From Lycorma delicatula (lineage: Eukaryota > Arthropoda > Insecta > Hemiptera > Fulgoridae), in the NCBI RefSeq assembly GCF_047948215.1, contig NC_134457.1:16156626-16220625 (forward strand): a stretch of DNA of 64,000 nt, given 5' to 3'. Positions 36,070-48,358 of the stretch are shown one piece after another. Numbering within the stretch: the stretch's first letter is position 1; every line of letters starts with the position of its first letter. The notes under the pieces were generated by a model that worked only from the letters and a program-made list of their open reading frames with translations, did not search any database and had not been told where the DNA came from. A program made the position numbers and the translations under genes.

Positions 36070-37370
36070 CGGCATATCCATAAAGTAAGGGCCATCGGCT
36101 TATATTTAAATATTAGTGGGTCTGAAAATAGTTTCATGGATACAGGCTCATCTATCGGCTATTTACGAAGCCACTGCAGTTGTTTTGATTCAGTAGTCAT
36201 TTGCCTGTCAGTGAGTGCAGATCACAATGTCCATGACAATTGTTTCTCCCACCAGTTGTGAAGTACACACTTGATTCGATTTTTGTGTGCAAAATGATCT
36301 TCAGCTACTGAAATTCATCGGGAGTTGTGCCTAGTGTATTGGACCTGCAGTAATGTGAAGGAAAGGTTAGACAATGGTGTCGAGACTTTAAAAATGGCCG
36401 CACAAATGTGTATGATGAAGAACGGAGTGACAAGCCCAATATTCAGACTGATGAAATCGTTGAACAAGTGAACTGAAAACTATGATGTGATCGGCAATTG
36501 ATGATTAGTACTCTGGCTGATGAATTTCTGCATGTTGGACACACCTCTATCTACACAACTGTCACAGAATAGCTTGGATATCAAAAATTGTGTGCAAGGT
36601 ACGTACCAAAAATGCTCATCGACCAACACAGAGCAAAAGAATGTGCAGTGGACGAACATTTTTGGACTGCTACCAACAAGATGGAGATAATTTGTTTTCC
36701 CACATTGTTACGGGTGAAGAGACGTGGATATCCTACACCAATGCAAAATCAAAACAGTCAATGCACTGGCGACATTCAAGTTCCCCAAAACCAAAAACAT
36801 TTAAGTAATCTCCGTACTCAAGTTGAAAAATGTTGGCTACTGTTTTTTTGGGACAAAAAGGGCATCATATTGGTTGATTTCATAGAATGTGGATCAACAA
36901 TTACAGCTGATGTGTACTGTGAATCGCTCACCAAACTGAGATATGTGATCCAAAATCAACGATGCGGGAAATTATTGTCTGGCATAATCCTCCACGACAA
37001 TGCGCGTCCTCAAACCAGTGCCTTAAAGAAGAGTCAAGATTTTCGTTGGGAACTTTTTGACCACTCTCAATATAGTCCCAACCTTGCACCTAGCGACTAC
37101 TTCCTCTTCTTGCATTTGAAAAATGCATTTGGAGGACAACGGTTTGAAAATGACAAGGAGCTCAATGTCATTGTCAACTGGTTCAATTCCCAAGCAGCGA
37201 AATTCTATGCACAGGGGTTAAAGAAGCTGGTGCAACGTTAAGAAAAATGCTTAGAACAGAATGGCAATTACGTGAAAAAGTGAAGTAGATATGTAGTAAA
37301 CTAAAGTCCTTTCCTCACAAGTTAATTTTTCTTAATGACTAAATGGCTCTTACTTTATGAATATGCTTTG
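36070..37370 (+). mobile_element. Full-length mariner (1301 bp) with TIRs and TA duplication
   Basis: Ends are GGCATATCCATAAAGTAAGG (36071 on) and the complement of CTCTTACTTTATGAATATGC (to 37366), flanked by TA at 36068-36069 and 37371-37372. The transposase lies on the plus strand: ATEIHRELCLVYW near 36305, TDEIVEQVN near 36448, LGYQKLCARYVPKMLIDQHR (36570-36630), HIVTGEETWISYTNAKSKQS near 36705 (first catalytic Asp replaced by Glu), VLFFWDKKGI-like near 36840, IILHDNARPQTSALKKS near 36985 (second Asp), and NLAPSDYFLFLHLKNAFGGQ (37080-37140, third Asp). The C-terminus LVQR is followed by a TAA, then CLEQNGNYVKK. The open frame 36588-37241 passes through a wrong-frame stretch between two compensating shifts. 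Confidence 0.93.
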
Positions 37371-37372
37371 TA

Positions 37373-37753
37373 CTTACCAATTCAAAACAAAAAAGGTAAA
37401 GATGTGTACTAAACCATATGAAATGTATTTTGAATATTAACACTGTACTCTGTAGTTTCAAACATATATCTTACAGACTTCAAAGATTAATTTAAGGGCT
37501 TTCCAAACAATTTTTTCAGATTATTACATGAATGTACGGATTATCATAAAAGTAACTAACTGTATTAAAAGAAATATTTTATTAGGCTTTTCTTATAATT
37601 AACTGAAAATAAATAAAATTAAAGAGATAAAATATGAAAGTTATGTAATAAACAAACACCACTCATGCAGTATACAAACACCATTATTCATGTATAAAAT
37701 AAATTGCACCGATAGCATTTGACAAAATTAATTCTATTGCAACAGATGTGAAA
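37373..37753. other. Spacer between two transposons in the TPP2 intron
   Basis: AT-rich, no coding or repeat signal recognised. Confidence 0.5.
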
Positions 37754-38007
37754 TACAGGGTCATTGAAAAAGGTTGCTGCAATAAATAAATTAGAAAAAA
37801 TCATGTATCCCTGTGTAATTGAGAAAAATATCAGGATATCAAGTTTTTTTAAACATGACCAGCCGTGACCTTGAGCTGATGCAAACAACGGCACAATGGC
37901 TCTGTGCTGTCAGTCAGTGCAATGGCAACAGTTCAGCAGAAAGCACAGTGCATTTTGTGGTTTGCAGAGCATAAAGTTATAACTTTTCAATGGACTTTCC
38001 AGTATGA

Positions 38008-38071
38008 CATATCATCCTCTGAAGAATTATCTAAACGGTAGTTACCGCAGGCTAAACAGGAAAAAGAAAGG
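38008..38071 (+). repeat. SINE 3' fragment inside the DD41D transposase
   Basis: ACATATCATCCTCTGAAG, AATTATCTAAACGGTAGTTA and AGGCTAAACAGGAAAAAGAA match the 3' third of the SINE at 61332-61538 (there on the minus strand) almost exactly. It breaks the N-terminal helix-turn-helix region of the transposase. Confidence 0.82.
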
Positions 38072-38802
38072 CAACATGGAAATGAAACATTTCCGTGGAC
38101 GGCTCAAAACAAGTGATGAAGCAGTTGAGCATACACATGAAAGTTGTTTAAGAGGCCCTAAAAAACCAATTTCTAGATAAAGTTTACAGTTAGGAATTCT
38201 AAAGACAACTATTCAAAATGTGTTGCACAAGTGTTTACATCTTCATTCTTAAAAAATTCAGCTTAAACATCAAATTAAACCTACAGATCATCCTAAACAT
38301 GTTGAATTCACAAGTAAAAATGCTTAATTAATAACACTGATGATGATGAAACATTTTTAAAACATGTTATGTTTATGGATGAAGCGACTTTCCATATCAG
38401 TGGTTGTGTCAACCAGCATAATTATAGGATATATGGATCTCAGCAACCCAATGAAATTATTGAGTATGTCAGAGACTCCCAAAAAATAAACATTTGGTGC
38501 AATTTGATGTACAACTGTGTGACTGGCTCATTCTTTTTTCATGAGCCTACTATCACAGGGAATGTTTATTTAGAAATGCTACAGCTGTACATTTTCCTGC
38601 AAGTTGACCAAATTGAACAAGAACGTAATGTTGCTATAATGTTTCAACAAGATGGTGTGCCTCCACACTTTAGCCTAGGCGTTTGACGCACTCTCAATGA
38701 AAGATTCCCTAATTGTTGGATTGGTAGGGCCAGTCCTGTGTTTTGGCCTCTGAGAAGCGCATATTTGACACCCCTAGATTTTTTTCTATGAGGATATGTT
38801 AA

Positions 38803-39733
38803 CCTTTTCAGATCATGTAGCCTTGGAACTGGGTATGTGCGGCATCAGTTTTAAAACGCTGTTACAAAATCATTTTATATGGGATCTAAGTCGGTTATTT
38901 TTTTTTATATTCACAAAGGAATCAGTTTTATTACACAATTTGAACGACATTTATACGATGTAAAATGTTTTATTTAGACTAGAAAGAATATGACCATTTT
39001 TTTCTCAGAAATGTGCTGGTGTGTGTGTGTGACTTGTATATTACAATTGCTATGAGGATTACGGATTTATTTATTATTTACAAAAATAGTTTATCTTACT
39101 AGCAACATATCGATGTATTGAAACACATAATAAATACGTCACTTTTACTTGAGGTCTATAAATATCTTTTCTGACAAATGATATCGGTAAATATGTAACA
39201 CACATCGATTCGTAATGAATAAGAGTACACAGTAAAAATGGTTTTTTGTCAATCTGAATAGCCTTGACTGGTGGAGATTTTTATAAAACGTAGTTTTCTG
39301 AATCTATTTTCACTTATACTAACATGTTACTAATATGTGATTTATGACATGGGTTTTTCATCATATTTTGCCCAATTTTCACCCGATTTGCTTGAAAGAA
39401 TTATTTTTAAAATCAGCAAACCATGTTTCATAAACACAAAGCAAAAAAAAAAAATTTTCGCTAATAAAAAACACGGTAGAAATGCACAAAAAAATTCTGC
39501 AATTAAATTATCGTAATTTTTGTACTGTTTCAATTTTTTTATTGTTAAAGGCATAAAAAATATCCAATCGTAACGGTTCTTTTTTGTCAGAATCTGTTAA
39601 ATCTCTTTAATATACTGTAATTTTTTGAAATTTTTTCATAAGAGGGTAGCATAAGACTATGAAGGGAGGCAATCAGATACCAACAGTATTCGCGGAGCGC
39701 TAATCAACCGCGGATCATTGTGATGGGAAAAGG
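38803..39733. mobile_element. piggyBac-type non-autonomous element (TTAA target duplication)
   Basis: A 931-bp non-coding insert flanked by TTAA at 38799-38802 and 39734-39737, with inverted ends CCTTTTC...GAAAAGG. TTAA duplications with C-runs at the tips are the signature of piggyBac-superfamily insertion. The empty site is visible: deleting the insert and one TTAA restores the host transposase reading frame (GYV | KYIVY) with no base gained or lost. No transposase is encoded inside, so it is a MITE-like passenger. GC-rich subterminal words (GGAGCGCTAATCAACCGCGG reads CGGAGCGC and CCGCGG on plus near 39694-39712) occur only at the right end. Confidence 0.88.
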
Positions 39734-40022
39734 TTAAATACATTGTCTACAGTGAAAAGATCAGGGATGTACAACATTTAAGACAACAGATCACCGCTGC
39801 TATTGCCACAGTTATGCCTGTGACAAACCAGCAGACCTGGGCAGAAGTCAATTATCGGCTGAATGTTTGCACAGCAACCAACAGAGCTCATATTGAAACA
39901 TTCTAAGGTATGTAAAGAAACTTTTTGAGTTTGTAAATTTAAGAAAAAAATACTTGTTTGATAAGCTCTAGTAGTTTCTGAAATACGATTTATTTAAATT
40001 GCTGCAAACCTTTTTGATGACG

Positions 40023-41189
40023 TATATAAAAGTAATGAAAGATATTACTATTACTTTTCTATTCTTACAGATACAATATCTTCACTTTTCTTGATAAAAT
40101 CTGAATGCTTCCATAGCAACTATAACCCACCTTAACTGCATTTCTTCATAATAAAAATAGTTATGCAGATACTTTCACTGGTGTTCTAAGGCAAGAGATT
40201 GATATGGTAATAATGGTAGTACAAAATAATTTGATAAATAATTTGTTCAACCACTATTGTTTGATGCAAAGTTTCAATGTAAGGAATCCCAGTTTTTTAC
40301 AAGGCCCTTTAATAAAGAATCTGTCAAACAGATTTATAAGTACATACATGTGCTTCATCACCAAAATTATCAAATTAACCAACGGAATCTCATTCACAAA
40401 ACAAGGTAATTTCTACATAAATTGTCAAACCAAAGATTAAATTATTATTAATAATACCCCAACTTATTTCATTGAAGAACACTTACATTTACCTTGCAAA
40501 AAAAAATCACTTATCTGTACCATTGAAAGAAATCGGATTAGAGACCATGTTTGGAAAGTATAAATTAGATACCATAATCGGTCAAAGGCAAATTGACATC
40601 AACTGCTCCCAAAAATGACATACCATTCTCAGAATAACCAGATCCACTTGCAGCTTACCAGAGAAAGTGGTTTTCTATTGTTTTGTTCAATAAGCTAAGT
40701 ATATTACTGATACATGTTACTATGTAAAGCCCATCAAAATAAAACTGATATTTACCCCCACAAGTAACATTTTTACTCTGTTTACCAACGGGACTGGTAG
40801 TGTAGTAAGTTCTTCGTAAAAGAGAAAGTGCATTATATACACTGTCACCAATCAAAAGAAGACATGATTTATTAGTAATTTAAAACCTTGGTTAAAGAAA
40901 AGCCAAGGCCCTCTAAAGTTTGTCTACTAATTTATATAAATATTTCCAAGTAGGGAACCAAAAGTGCCCAAAACAAAATGCTTTACACTTTTGAACCGGT
41001 ACACTGAGCAAGAGTGTTATTTGGATATTTTTTTTAAGCAAGTGATGATATGTCACAATAAAACAATCTAAACAAGAGAACTAAGTATTAGTTTAACAAT
41101 TAGTTTTTCAGTCAATCCTTTGGAAAATTAATATCAATAAAAGAATAATATATTTAATATGCAATTATCAGAGGTTGATAAAAAGTCCA
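40023..41189. other. TPP2 intron
   Basis: No coding family identified. The minus-strand frame 40855-40655 (GDSVYNALSLLRRTYYTTSP...) is followed by a splice-like GTAAGC but resembles neither TPP2 nor a transposase convincingly. Confidence 0.4.
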
Positions 41190-42460
41190 TAAATGAAGAA
41201 AAGGAATTCCTGATGCTTTATTAGAATAAAAAAAGGTTATGAACTAGCCATTAGATGAAACACTGGTAATAAATATCATAGGTCTTATTACATTTAGTGT
41301 GATTAAAACGTTTTTCTTTTGGAAGAAATGTCATTGATTCAATTGAAGAAATTCAACTGAGTCAATTCGTTTTAATGAAAATTTCACTTTAGGAAACAGA
41401 TAGAAGTTGGCAGGGGCTAAATCAGGGGAATAGGAGGGTTGAAGAAGCACAGGAATTTGGCCAAAAATTCTGCTATTGGAAAGTACAGTGAGCTAGTGCA
41501 TTGTGGTGGTTGAAGATCTAATGCTTGTTTTGCCGCAGTGCAGGCATTTTCTTTTCGCACAAATGCTGAACGACACTTTTATAGTATTTCTGGTAAACTG
41601 TCTGCTTCTTAGAAACAAATTTGTGATAAACATTGACTGCAGAATCGAAGAAGACCCCTAACATTATCTTCACATTTGAACAACTTTTTTATGCATTTTT
41701 TGGTCATAGCAAACTTGGATCCTTCGACTGCAGTGATTGTACCTTTGTTTCTGAGTTATATTGAGAAACTCATGACTTGTTGCCATGTAATTATCTTATT
41801 TAACAAATCTGGGTCATTTTCGACCTGATTAATCAATTCTTAGGGCAGTTCAACTCTGTGCTGTTTCTGCTGGTCTGATAAAAATTCAAAATGAATTTTG
41901 TGGACAATTGATGCATGTTCAAATCTTCAGTTGAAATTGACTGAACTGCATAGACTTAAATTTAGTTCATCAGCCATCTCCCTAATTCTAAGTCTATAGT
42001 CAGAGCACATTAAATTATGAATTTCCACAATGTTTTTGTTGGTTTTTGAAGTAAAAGGCCAACTAAACCGAGGGTCATCTTCAAATGGTTCATGGCCATC
42101 TTTGAATCTTTTGAACCAGATTAAAACATTTGGTCAGTTCAGAATTTATCCCCAAAAGCTGTTTTTAAGAGTTCATAAATCTCCAAATCTGATTTCCCAA
42201 TTTTCAAATAAAATTTGTTGCAAACCCATCGTTCTGTTTTTTTATGCAATTTGTGAAATCAATTCACTGAGAACTGGAAACATGTCTTCACTGAACTAGG
42301 ATGCCAATCTCTATTGAACAGAGATATTGTGGTGATCTTTTCATGATGATTTAAAGACAAAACAATTTCGCTGATGATACCTGTCTTAAAACTTTCCATC
42401 ACACCTCATACACTAGCACATGGAAAAAACAAGCTTTTCTGATAACAATGCATATCCATG
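41190..42460 (-). mobile_element. Mariner relic (DD34D), minus strand
   Basis: Minus strand from about 42460: HKLHKKTERWVCNKFYLKIG and KSDLEIYELLKTAFGDKF (42225-42130, N-terminal helix-turn-helix), a hinge with DGxPxFxLxxKNQQK remains, then QNSF and PRFVK near 41830 (broken DxSW region), SHEFLNITQKQRYNH near 41760, a decayed second-Asp block near 41490, and VLLQPSYSPDLAPANFYLFP (41460-41400), in which the third catalytic Asp is Asn. KVKFSLKRIDSVEFLQLNQ follows to about 41330. No open frame exceeds 90 codons on the coding strand. Confidence 0.72.
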
Positions 42461-44992
42461 AACTACTTGATCAATTGTCCATCATCACTTACAGATATGA
42501 TATCACTTCCCCATATGATTTGTTCATTCTCTTATAATCAAATAATTTATTTTTAATGATTCCTTTAATCTGTTAGTTAATAATAACTGAATATTTTCCC
42601 ACAAAAATGTAATCAAAATTTACATTTACATAATACTATGAACACAGAGGGATGATGGACAAAGGTAAAAAACTCTTGACATATTAAGTGTTTACTGTGT
42701 ACAATGTAAGATATGAAAATGTACAGGACAGACCAGAAGCAAGTATTGTGGAAACATGTGTAATTCAGTTTTACAGGCTTACATTTTAGGCTATATTCAC
42801 TACTTTTCATTGTACTGCCAAAACAACATGCACCTTTTCTATAAACAATTTTACCTTGTGAAAATACAGTGTTACATAATTACCAGGAAAACAAATTATG
42901 ACGTTAACTTTTGTAAAGGTGTTGGTGAACATTCATTTTTTATTCAATATAATTTTTTTTTTATAAAAGCAAAAAATGTTATCGACAATGTTGCAGATTT
43001 TACACAAATGAAATGTAAAGAAAGAACTAATAAATCAGTGAATTTATTTAAACCAATAACTGAGATATTTAATGAATATGAAAATAAAATTTGATTATAC
43101 GTCTAAATTTTACTAATGACAAAAAAGCTTAAACTCTTAAAGCTATATATATAGAACAACTGAATAAATGGAATTACTGTAACTGCATAGAAAAAAAATT
43201 AGTCATAGTTATGAAAAAAAATTAATATTAACCTCATACCTCATCATTTCAATCATAATGACAAATCAAGCTTTTGGAGTCAAAAATCAATTTAAAAAAG
43301 CTAGTTTATTACCTGATTGTAAACATCTGCATGCAAATTAATCCTAACATCAAAAACATAGGAAATGTTTTTGTTTCTCTATATATTGTAGCTACACCCA
43401 CTGACCACACTATGTAGTCAGAGTAATGTGAAATTACAGTCCTTTGATTTAGTAATTAGTGAGTATTAAATAGTGTTTTGTCAAAATTTATTCAGGGCAT
43501 TGTTATTAATCACAGTTTTAAATTTTCTATAGCTTGTGCATGTGCAAGGATGCAATTTTCAAAGTTTTGGGAAAAACGCAAAGTTTTGGTTTTCTTTAAC
43601 AGTAAACCAGAATAATACATAAATAGTTTTTAATTGTGATTTTGGTACAGCAAATGCTATTTAAAAGCAATTTAATGAAGCTGATTCCTTTTTTCCTAAA
43701 AGAAAAAAGTGTGATCAAAGAAAAAAACTTCTTCATAGGTTATTAAAAAGAAAAAGTAAAATTGACTTTACTGTGAGGAAATAAATCAAGAATTAGTAGC
43801 CAATGGAGAAAAATGTACATGTGACAACTATTCACTGCAGACTGCATGAACAGATCACCAAGCACCTAGAACGTAGCTCTTAATGCTGTAATGTACAAAT
43901 AAGCTTATGTGATCCACACATCACTAATAACACGAAAGAAGGTGACTGCAAAGATAATGTTTTCCAATGAGTGACTATCAACCCTTATCCAACAATCCAA
44001 GGAAAAAAACATTTGAAGATATTTTACATTCTACAGGCCAATTCATTAGCACCAGAGGATGTTATATTGAAAAATGATGAATACATCATAATTCAGTGCA
44101 CAAAGGTACAGAAACAAATCCAACAAGATTCAGCATTATGCTACACTCACAAAAAATAAAAACATATTTTAAAGAACAAAAAATTTTATATGCAATTGCA
44201 ATTTATTGACCTCAGTAATTACATGATTAATCAAATATTTATTTTTAATAAAAGGATTCTGATCTAGCTCAGGTATTGTTTTGACGTTTTTTAATTTACC
44301 TTTAATGTTTTTTGATGACTTAAAGTATACCTAGATGTTTAACAACTTTCTTTATACTTCCCTTTTCACTTGCTCAACATAAAATAATTCACACTTACTT
44401 TATATTAGTACGTAGCCACCTATAAACCTCATAACTAATCAGAATATTAAGATTTTAAAAATTACTACGGTTCCAATTATTTTCACAATGAGCTAAGATG
44501 ACAAACACTTTTAACTAAGCAAGACATAAACTTTGGCTCAAGTTTAAGAATAACAGATGATAAAGTCAAGATCCCAAATTGCAAAAGATTTGCTGAACAT
44601 CATTTAGAATATATTATTTCAAAATTGTTTGAAATATATTTTTATCAAAATATATTATCTTACAGACAGAAAATAAAAAGTTACAGGAGGACAACTGAAT
44701 GATATTACTCTGAGAAATTCACAGGGAACAAACTTGCAAGTTTTTGAAACTCAACCAATAAACCAGCCTGAAAAGAGTTTTTCCCAGCAATAGACTGTAT
44801 ACAGAAGCGACAGATCTTTTTTTATAAACAGTTAAAACAAAAGAATATGTAGGTTATACTTAAAAGTAGTGTTTTATGATGTTTAATAAGATATTCAAAT
44901 TCATTTTTTTTTTTAAATTAAGAGCTATTGATACCCAACATTTTACAAAAACAAAAATCAGTAAACATAAGAAAAGCAAAAATACAGCTAAC
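42461..44992. other. TPP2 intron, unresolved
   Basis: About 2.5 kb of AT-rich DNA. A faint coding-like stretch at 43820-44155 (+) (HITNNTKEGDCKDNV, then NPYPTIQGKKHLKIFYILQA) cannot be assigned. No catalytic-Ser exon of TPP2 was found here on the minus strand. Confidence 0.4.
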
Positions 44993-45123
44993 CTATTATG
45001 TTGTGTGCATTGATGAATGGAGGGCTGCTAATAGTACTAAGGGCAGGTCCATGATTACCAGCAGAAGCTACCCAAACAGTACCGTATTTATCAATTACTT
45101 CATTCATCAGTTCTCCCAGTCTC
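44993..45123 (-). CDS. TPP2: Tripeptidyl-peptidase II exon (oxyanion-hole segment)
   Basis: A 131-nt exon between TTATTTACAG and GTTAGC. The protein reads RLGELMNEVIDKYGTVWVAS, then AGNHGPALSTISSPPF and INAHNII. The SAGNxGP motif is the subtilase oxyanion-hole block, and its Asn stabilises the tetrahedral intermediate. The text before it matches the TPP2 helix E-x-x-N-E-x-V. It enters with one base, completing the two left by exon 48220-48358, and leaves one base. The INAHN stretch is slightly longer than in the vertebrate enzyme as I recall it. Confidence 0.93.
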
Positions 45124-48100
45124 CTGTAAATAAGAAATTAACCAGTTACTGAAAAAAAATACTTGTCCAATAATGATTACATTCTTTTAGCTTGGTACAG
45201 TTAAAGCAAACTAGCAGTTATAACAAACTTTATCTTAAATAAACTATTGTTCTGTTTTGTATATGTCTAAATCTAATTCATTAATTCTCAGTAAAATTTT
45301 TGAGTAAATGGTACAAAAATCCTTATCTTAAGTATTAATGAAATTAAGCAACTATAGTGGACTTACAATACAGAAATGAAATATTCTTAGTTGCAGTAAA
45401 TATTGGCTAAGAAACATAAAAAAAGCGCAATAACAACTTTGTTACAAGATTAAAAAAAAAAAATTCAATTCAGCTGAATTTTCTTACTATTAATAATAAG
45501 CCTTTCTTAAATTAAAGCCTTTAAAAATTAAAAACCTAATTAATGCTTTTATTAAGACAAAAAATTTAAATTGTTTTCCTAAAAAAAAAAGAAAATTAAT
45601 AAATATTTATATATTCCACCAACAGTTAAGTTTTAATGAAATGCAAATTTTTAAAGTTGAATTTGAATAAAAAAATTGGAAATGTTCTATTTTTTACTTG
45701 TTTTAGAGGTCTAGAAAAAAAATTTACACGTAATAAAAAAAAAAATGTTCTTGTGACACTGAATTACACATTTTCACTTCATATTTTGCATTATCAATGA
45801 TCACATTAATTTTAAAGCTTATAAATCAACACCGTCATTTTGGATTCAAGGAATCTTGCGTTAACTTTTGGAAAATGTAGATAAAATGGATGGAGTATAT
45901 TAGTTCTTCAAATCAATAGATTCTATTTGTATATATTGGATCAGAAGTCATATTTTTGCTCAAATCACAATTATACTTTACAGCTAGTGAAAGATTAAAG
46001 AGAGGTTACCACAGGCAGATGAATAACAATGACTTCAAAAAATGACTAATGGACAAAATTTTTCTAATTCTTCCACTGAATTTGAACATAATGATGGATA
46101 ACACTCACTTACCATGTAGGTGGATGTCAAGCCACCTTCAAAATCAACAGTAAAATAGACAATAAATGATAGGCACTTACAGTGATAGACATGGATCCAT
46201 GTATAAGAAAATGGAAATAGTTTCCCGGTTTGGGGTGCACCGGCTTTATTGGATAAATTGGATTTCTCAACTGAAGTGAAACACCAATTAAGTGATCCAA
46301 AATCATCAGCTGGCTGAATGAAAAATTGCAAATGACATTTGGAATTAGTGATAGTTCTGTATACATGATTTTATAATGCAATTTAGCTATGTATATAGAA
46401 CAACCACAAAATGTGTGGCAAATGCCCCTTCACTTGAACAAAAAGAAATTAATATTGACATATGTAGGGCAAAATGGAGTGAAGCAGCAATGATGATCCT
46501 AATTTAACACCATGATAACTGGTGTTGAATTTTGGATGTATGGGTTTGGCCCAGAAACCAACGTTAAGTTGTTCCGGAGGATGTTCCCAAGATCTAGGTA
46601 AAAGTAATAATAGTTTTTTTTTTTTATTACTGGGGTTGTGCATCACTAATGCACACCAGAAGCCAACTTTCAACAAACAGTACTATCTAGAGGTTCAGCG
46701 CAAAACTAAACCTGTAGTATCACACAAGTTACAATTGCATCATGATGACATACCCAGCATTTGTCATATCTGATCTAGGATTTCTTGGTCAGGGAGAGAG
46801 TTCCTTAGATCTCCAGGCTCCTTACTAACCAGATTTCTGAAAGGCTCCCTATGATTTCTGAATGTTCTACACACTCACAAAATCACAGATAATACCATTT
46901 GTCAGCCGGCAGGATATAGTGATGAACTTAACAGAAGGCTAGTAACAATTCCAAAAGAGGACCACAAAAGATGTTTTCAGCAAGTAAAGTGTTTGTAGTC
47001 ATAAGGGGACTACATCAAAGAGGACTAGGATTGGAGATGCAATAAGAAAGATATGAAGAGGCAATAACAGAAGAAAAAAAATAAGTTGTTAAACTGGCAT
47101 AGTCTGAAATCAAGCATCATGAACAGTCACGTAATATATTAGTTAATGGAATTTGTAGGGACTGGTTAATGAAGCCATGAACTAAACACAGGAATTATGG
47201 CAAGGATTTATTCAATATGTAATATCACTGGAAAAGAATTACTGGCATAAAAACTATATAATAAAACGTACAATGGATAGTTTTCCAATTGTTTGGGAAG
47301 GTGAAGGTGATCTTGGTAATAGTTCCAATTTTAACAAAGAGGATAATTTTGATTATGATTTATCTGTGCCATTAAAGTTGAAGGCTGATAAATAACTTTA
47401 CAATGCAACTAACATGCAGCAAATAAGTAAAGTATTTTTATTTTTATGAACAATGAAAAATTATTTATTTGTGTTTTAAAGATTTAAATGATAAATCACA
47501 AGCACTTGGATAATATTTTTATTTATCTATTTATTTTTAAATAATATCAGCTGATGTGGATTGTGTTTTACAACAAATAGTTGTTAAAATCATCAAACAA
47601 AATATTCAACAAAAAAAATAATCAAAATTGTAAAAATACATATGCAGCCAAGTTAATAATAGCTTCCAGAGAAGTATGGATAGGCTAAGTTCCAAGGCTA
47701 CTTTTGTTCCTCTTGGACATCATATTTCAATTGAAAATTTTATTGATATTAGTCTATTTAAGTTTCTTTTATGTTGAAATTTAAATCTTCCTCATGGATT
47801 TAAAATTTAAAATTAATTTTTAAATTTTATTAACTAAATACAACCAAAACAAGTTAACTACTGACATAAGTTGACTACTGACTAATAATTAGAGAAGCTA
47901 TTAAAAAACATTCTGTGATTAAAAAGGATGCTATTCAAAATTTACTAGAAATTAAATTATACAGCATTAATATACAAATGAAGAAACTTTTACAATGTTT
48001 ATTTTTTTTTTTAGTATCAAACTATGCTAATGAACAAATACCTCAACATAAAAAAAAATCATAAATAATACTTTCTTCCCGAAGGAAAAGTAACAAGTTG

Positions 48101-48219
48101 CAGAGAATAAAGAAATGTTTAAAGTAATTTAACAATAAAGGTTTTATTCATGAGAATTAATTTAGTATTATTATTTTTAACTGTAAAATAAACAATAATA
48201 ATAATAATAATTATATTAC
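45124..48219. other. TPP2 intron
   Basis: About 3.1 kb. AT-rich, with a GC-richer island at 46440-47060 in which opposite-strand frames (46449-46676 minus, 46522-46773 plus) overlap. I could not identify a family. A GAT/ATA-rich (TAA)n microsatellite lies at 48193-48213. Confidence 0.45.
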
Positions 48220-48358
48220 CCTGAATTAGAAAAATTTGACAGTTCTCCATAACTCATGTTGATGACATGTATTTTATTTTGGGAATGATTTTTCATCAAA
48301 TGAATCATGGCTCTAACAACTGCTGTTCCAGTCTCCATTGTGTCCAAACGATTATCAC
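48220..48358 (-). CDS. TPP2: Tripeptidyl-peptidase II exon (subtilisin domain)
   Basis: A 139-nt exon between CATTTTTTCAG and GTAATA. The protein reads GDNRLDTMETGTAVVRAMIH, LMKNHSQNKIHVINMSYGEL and SNFSNSG. The GDxRLxTMETG and VxNxSYGExxxxxNSG motifs are highly characteristic of TPP2 and separate it from other subtilases. It receives two bases to complete the Gly codon of exon 49937-50041 (one base left there) and leaves two for exon 44993-45123, so all three exons join in frame. Confidence 0.96.

Larger units (their letters stand above)
37756..40022 (+). mobile_element. DD41D-type transposon carrying two nested insertions
   Basis: Ends CAGGGTCATTGAAAAAGGTT (37756 on) and the complement of AACCTTTTTGATGACG (to 40022) are imperfect inverted repeats flanked by TA. 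Transposase: ATG 37922, MATVQQKAQCILWFAEHKVI, interrupted by a SINE fragment at 38008-38071. After a decayed linker comes the open frame 38369-38686 with FMDEATFHISG (first Asp), CVNQHNYRIYG, TGSFFFHEPTITGNVYLEML and MFQQDGVPPHFSLG (second Asp). After TGA 38684, RTLNERFPNCWIGR and LTPLDFFL (third Asp, 41 residues on) lead to GYV. Here a 931-bp element with TTAA duplications splits the frame, and coding resumes at 39738 with KYIVYSEKIRDVQHLRQQIT to TAA 39905. Without the TTAA insert the element is about 1.33 kb. Confidence 0.9.

Noticed and set aside
40655..40855. Minus-strand frame followed by GTAAGC, considered as the missing TPP2 exon or a piggyBac scrap
   Set aside because: No GTSM(A/S) or other TPP2 block, and no convincing piggyBac motif.
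46449..46773. Two overlapping opposite-strand frames in a GC-richer island
   Set aside because: No family recognised on either strand and mutual overlap suggests composition.
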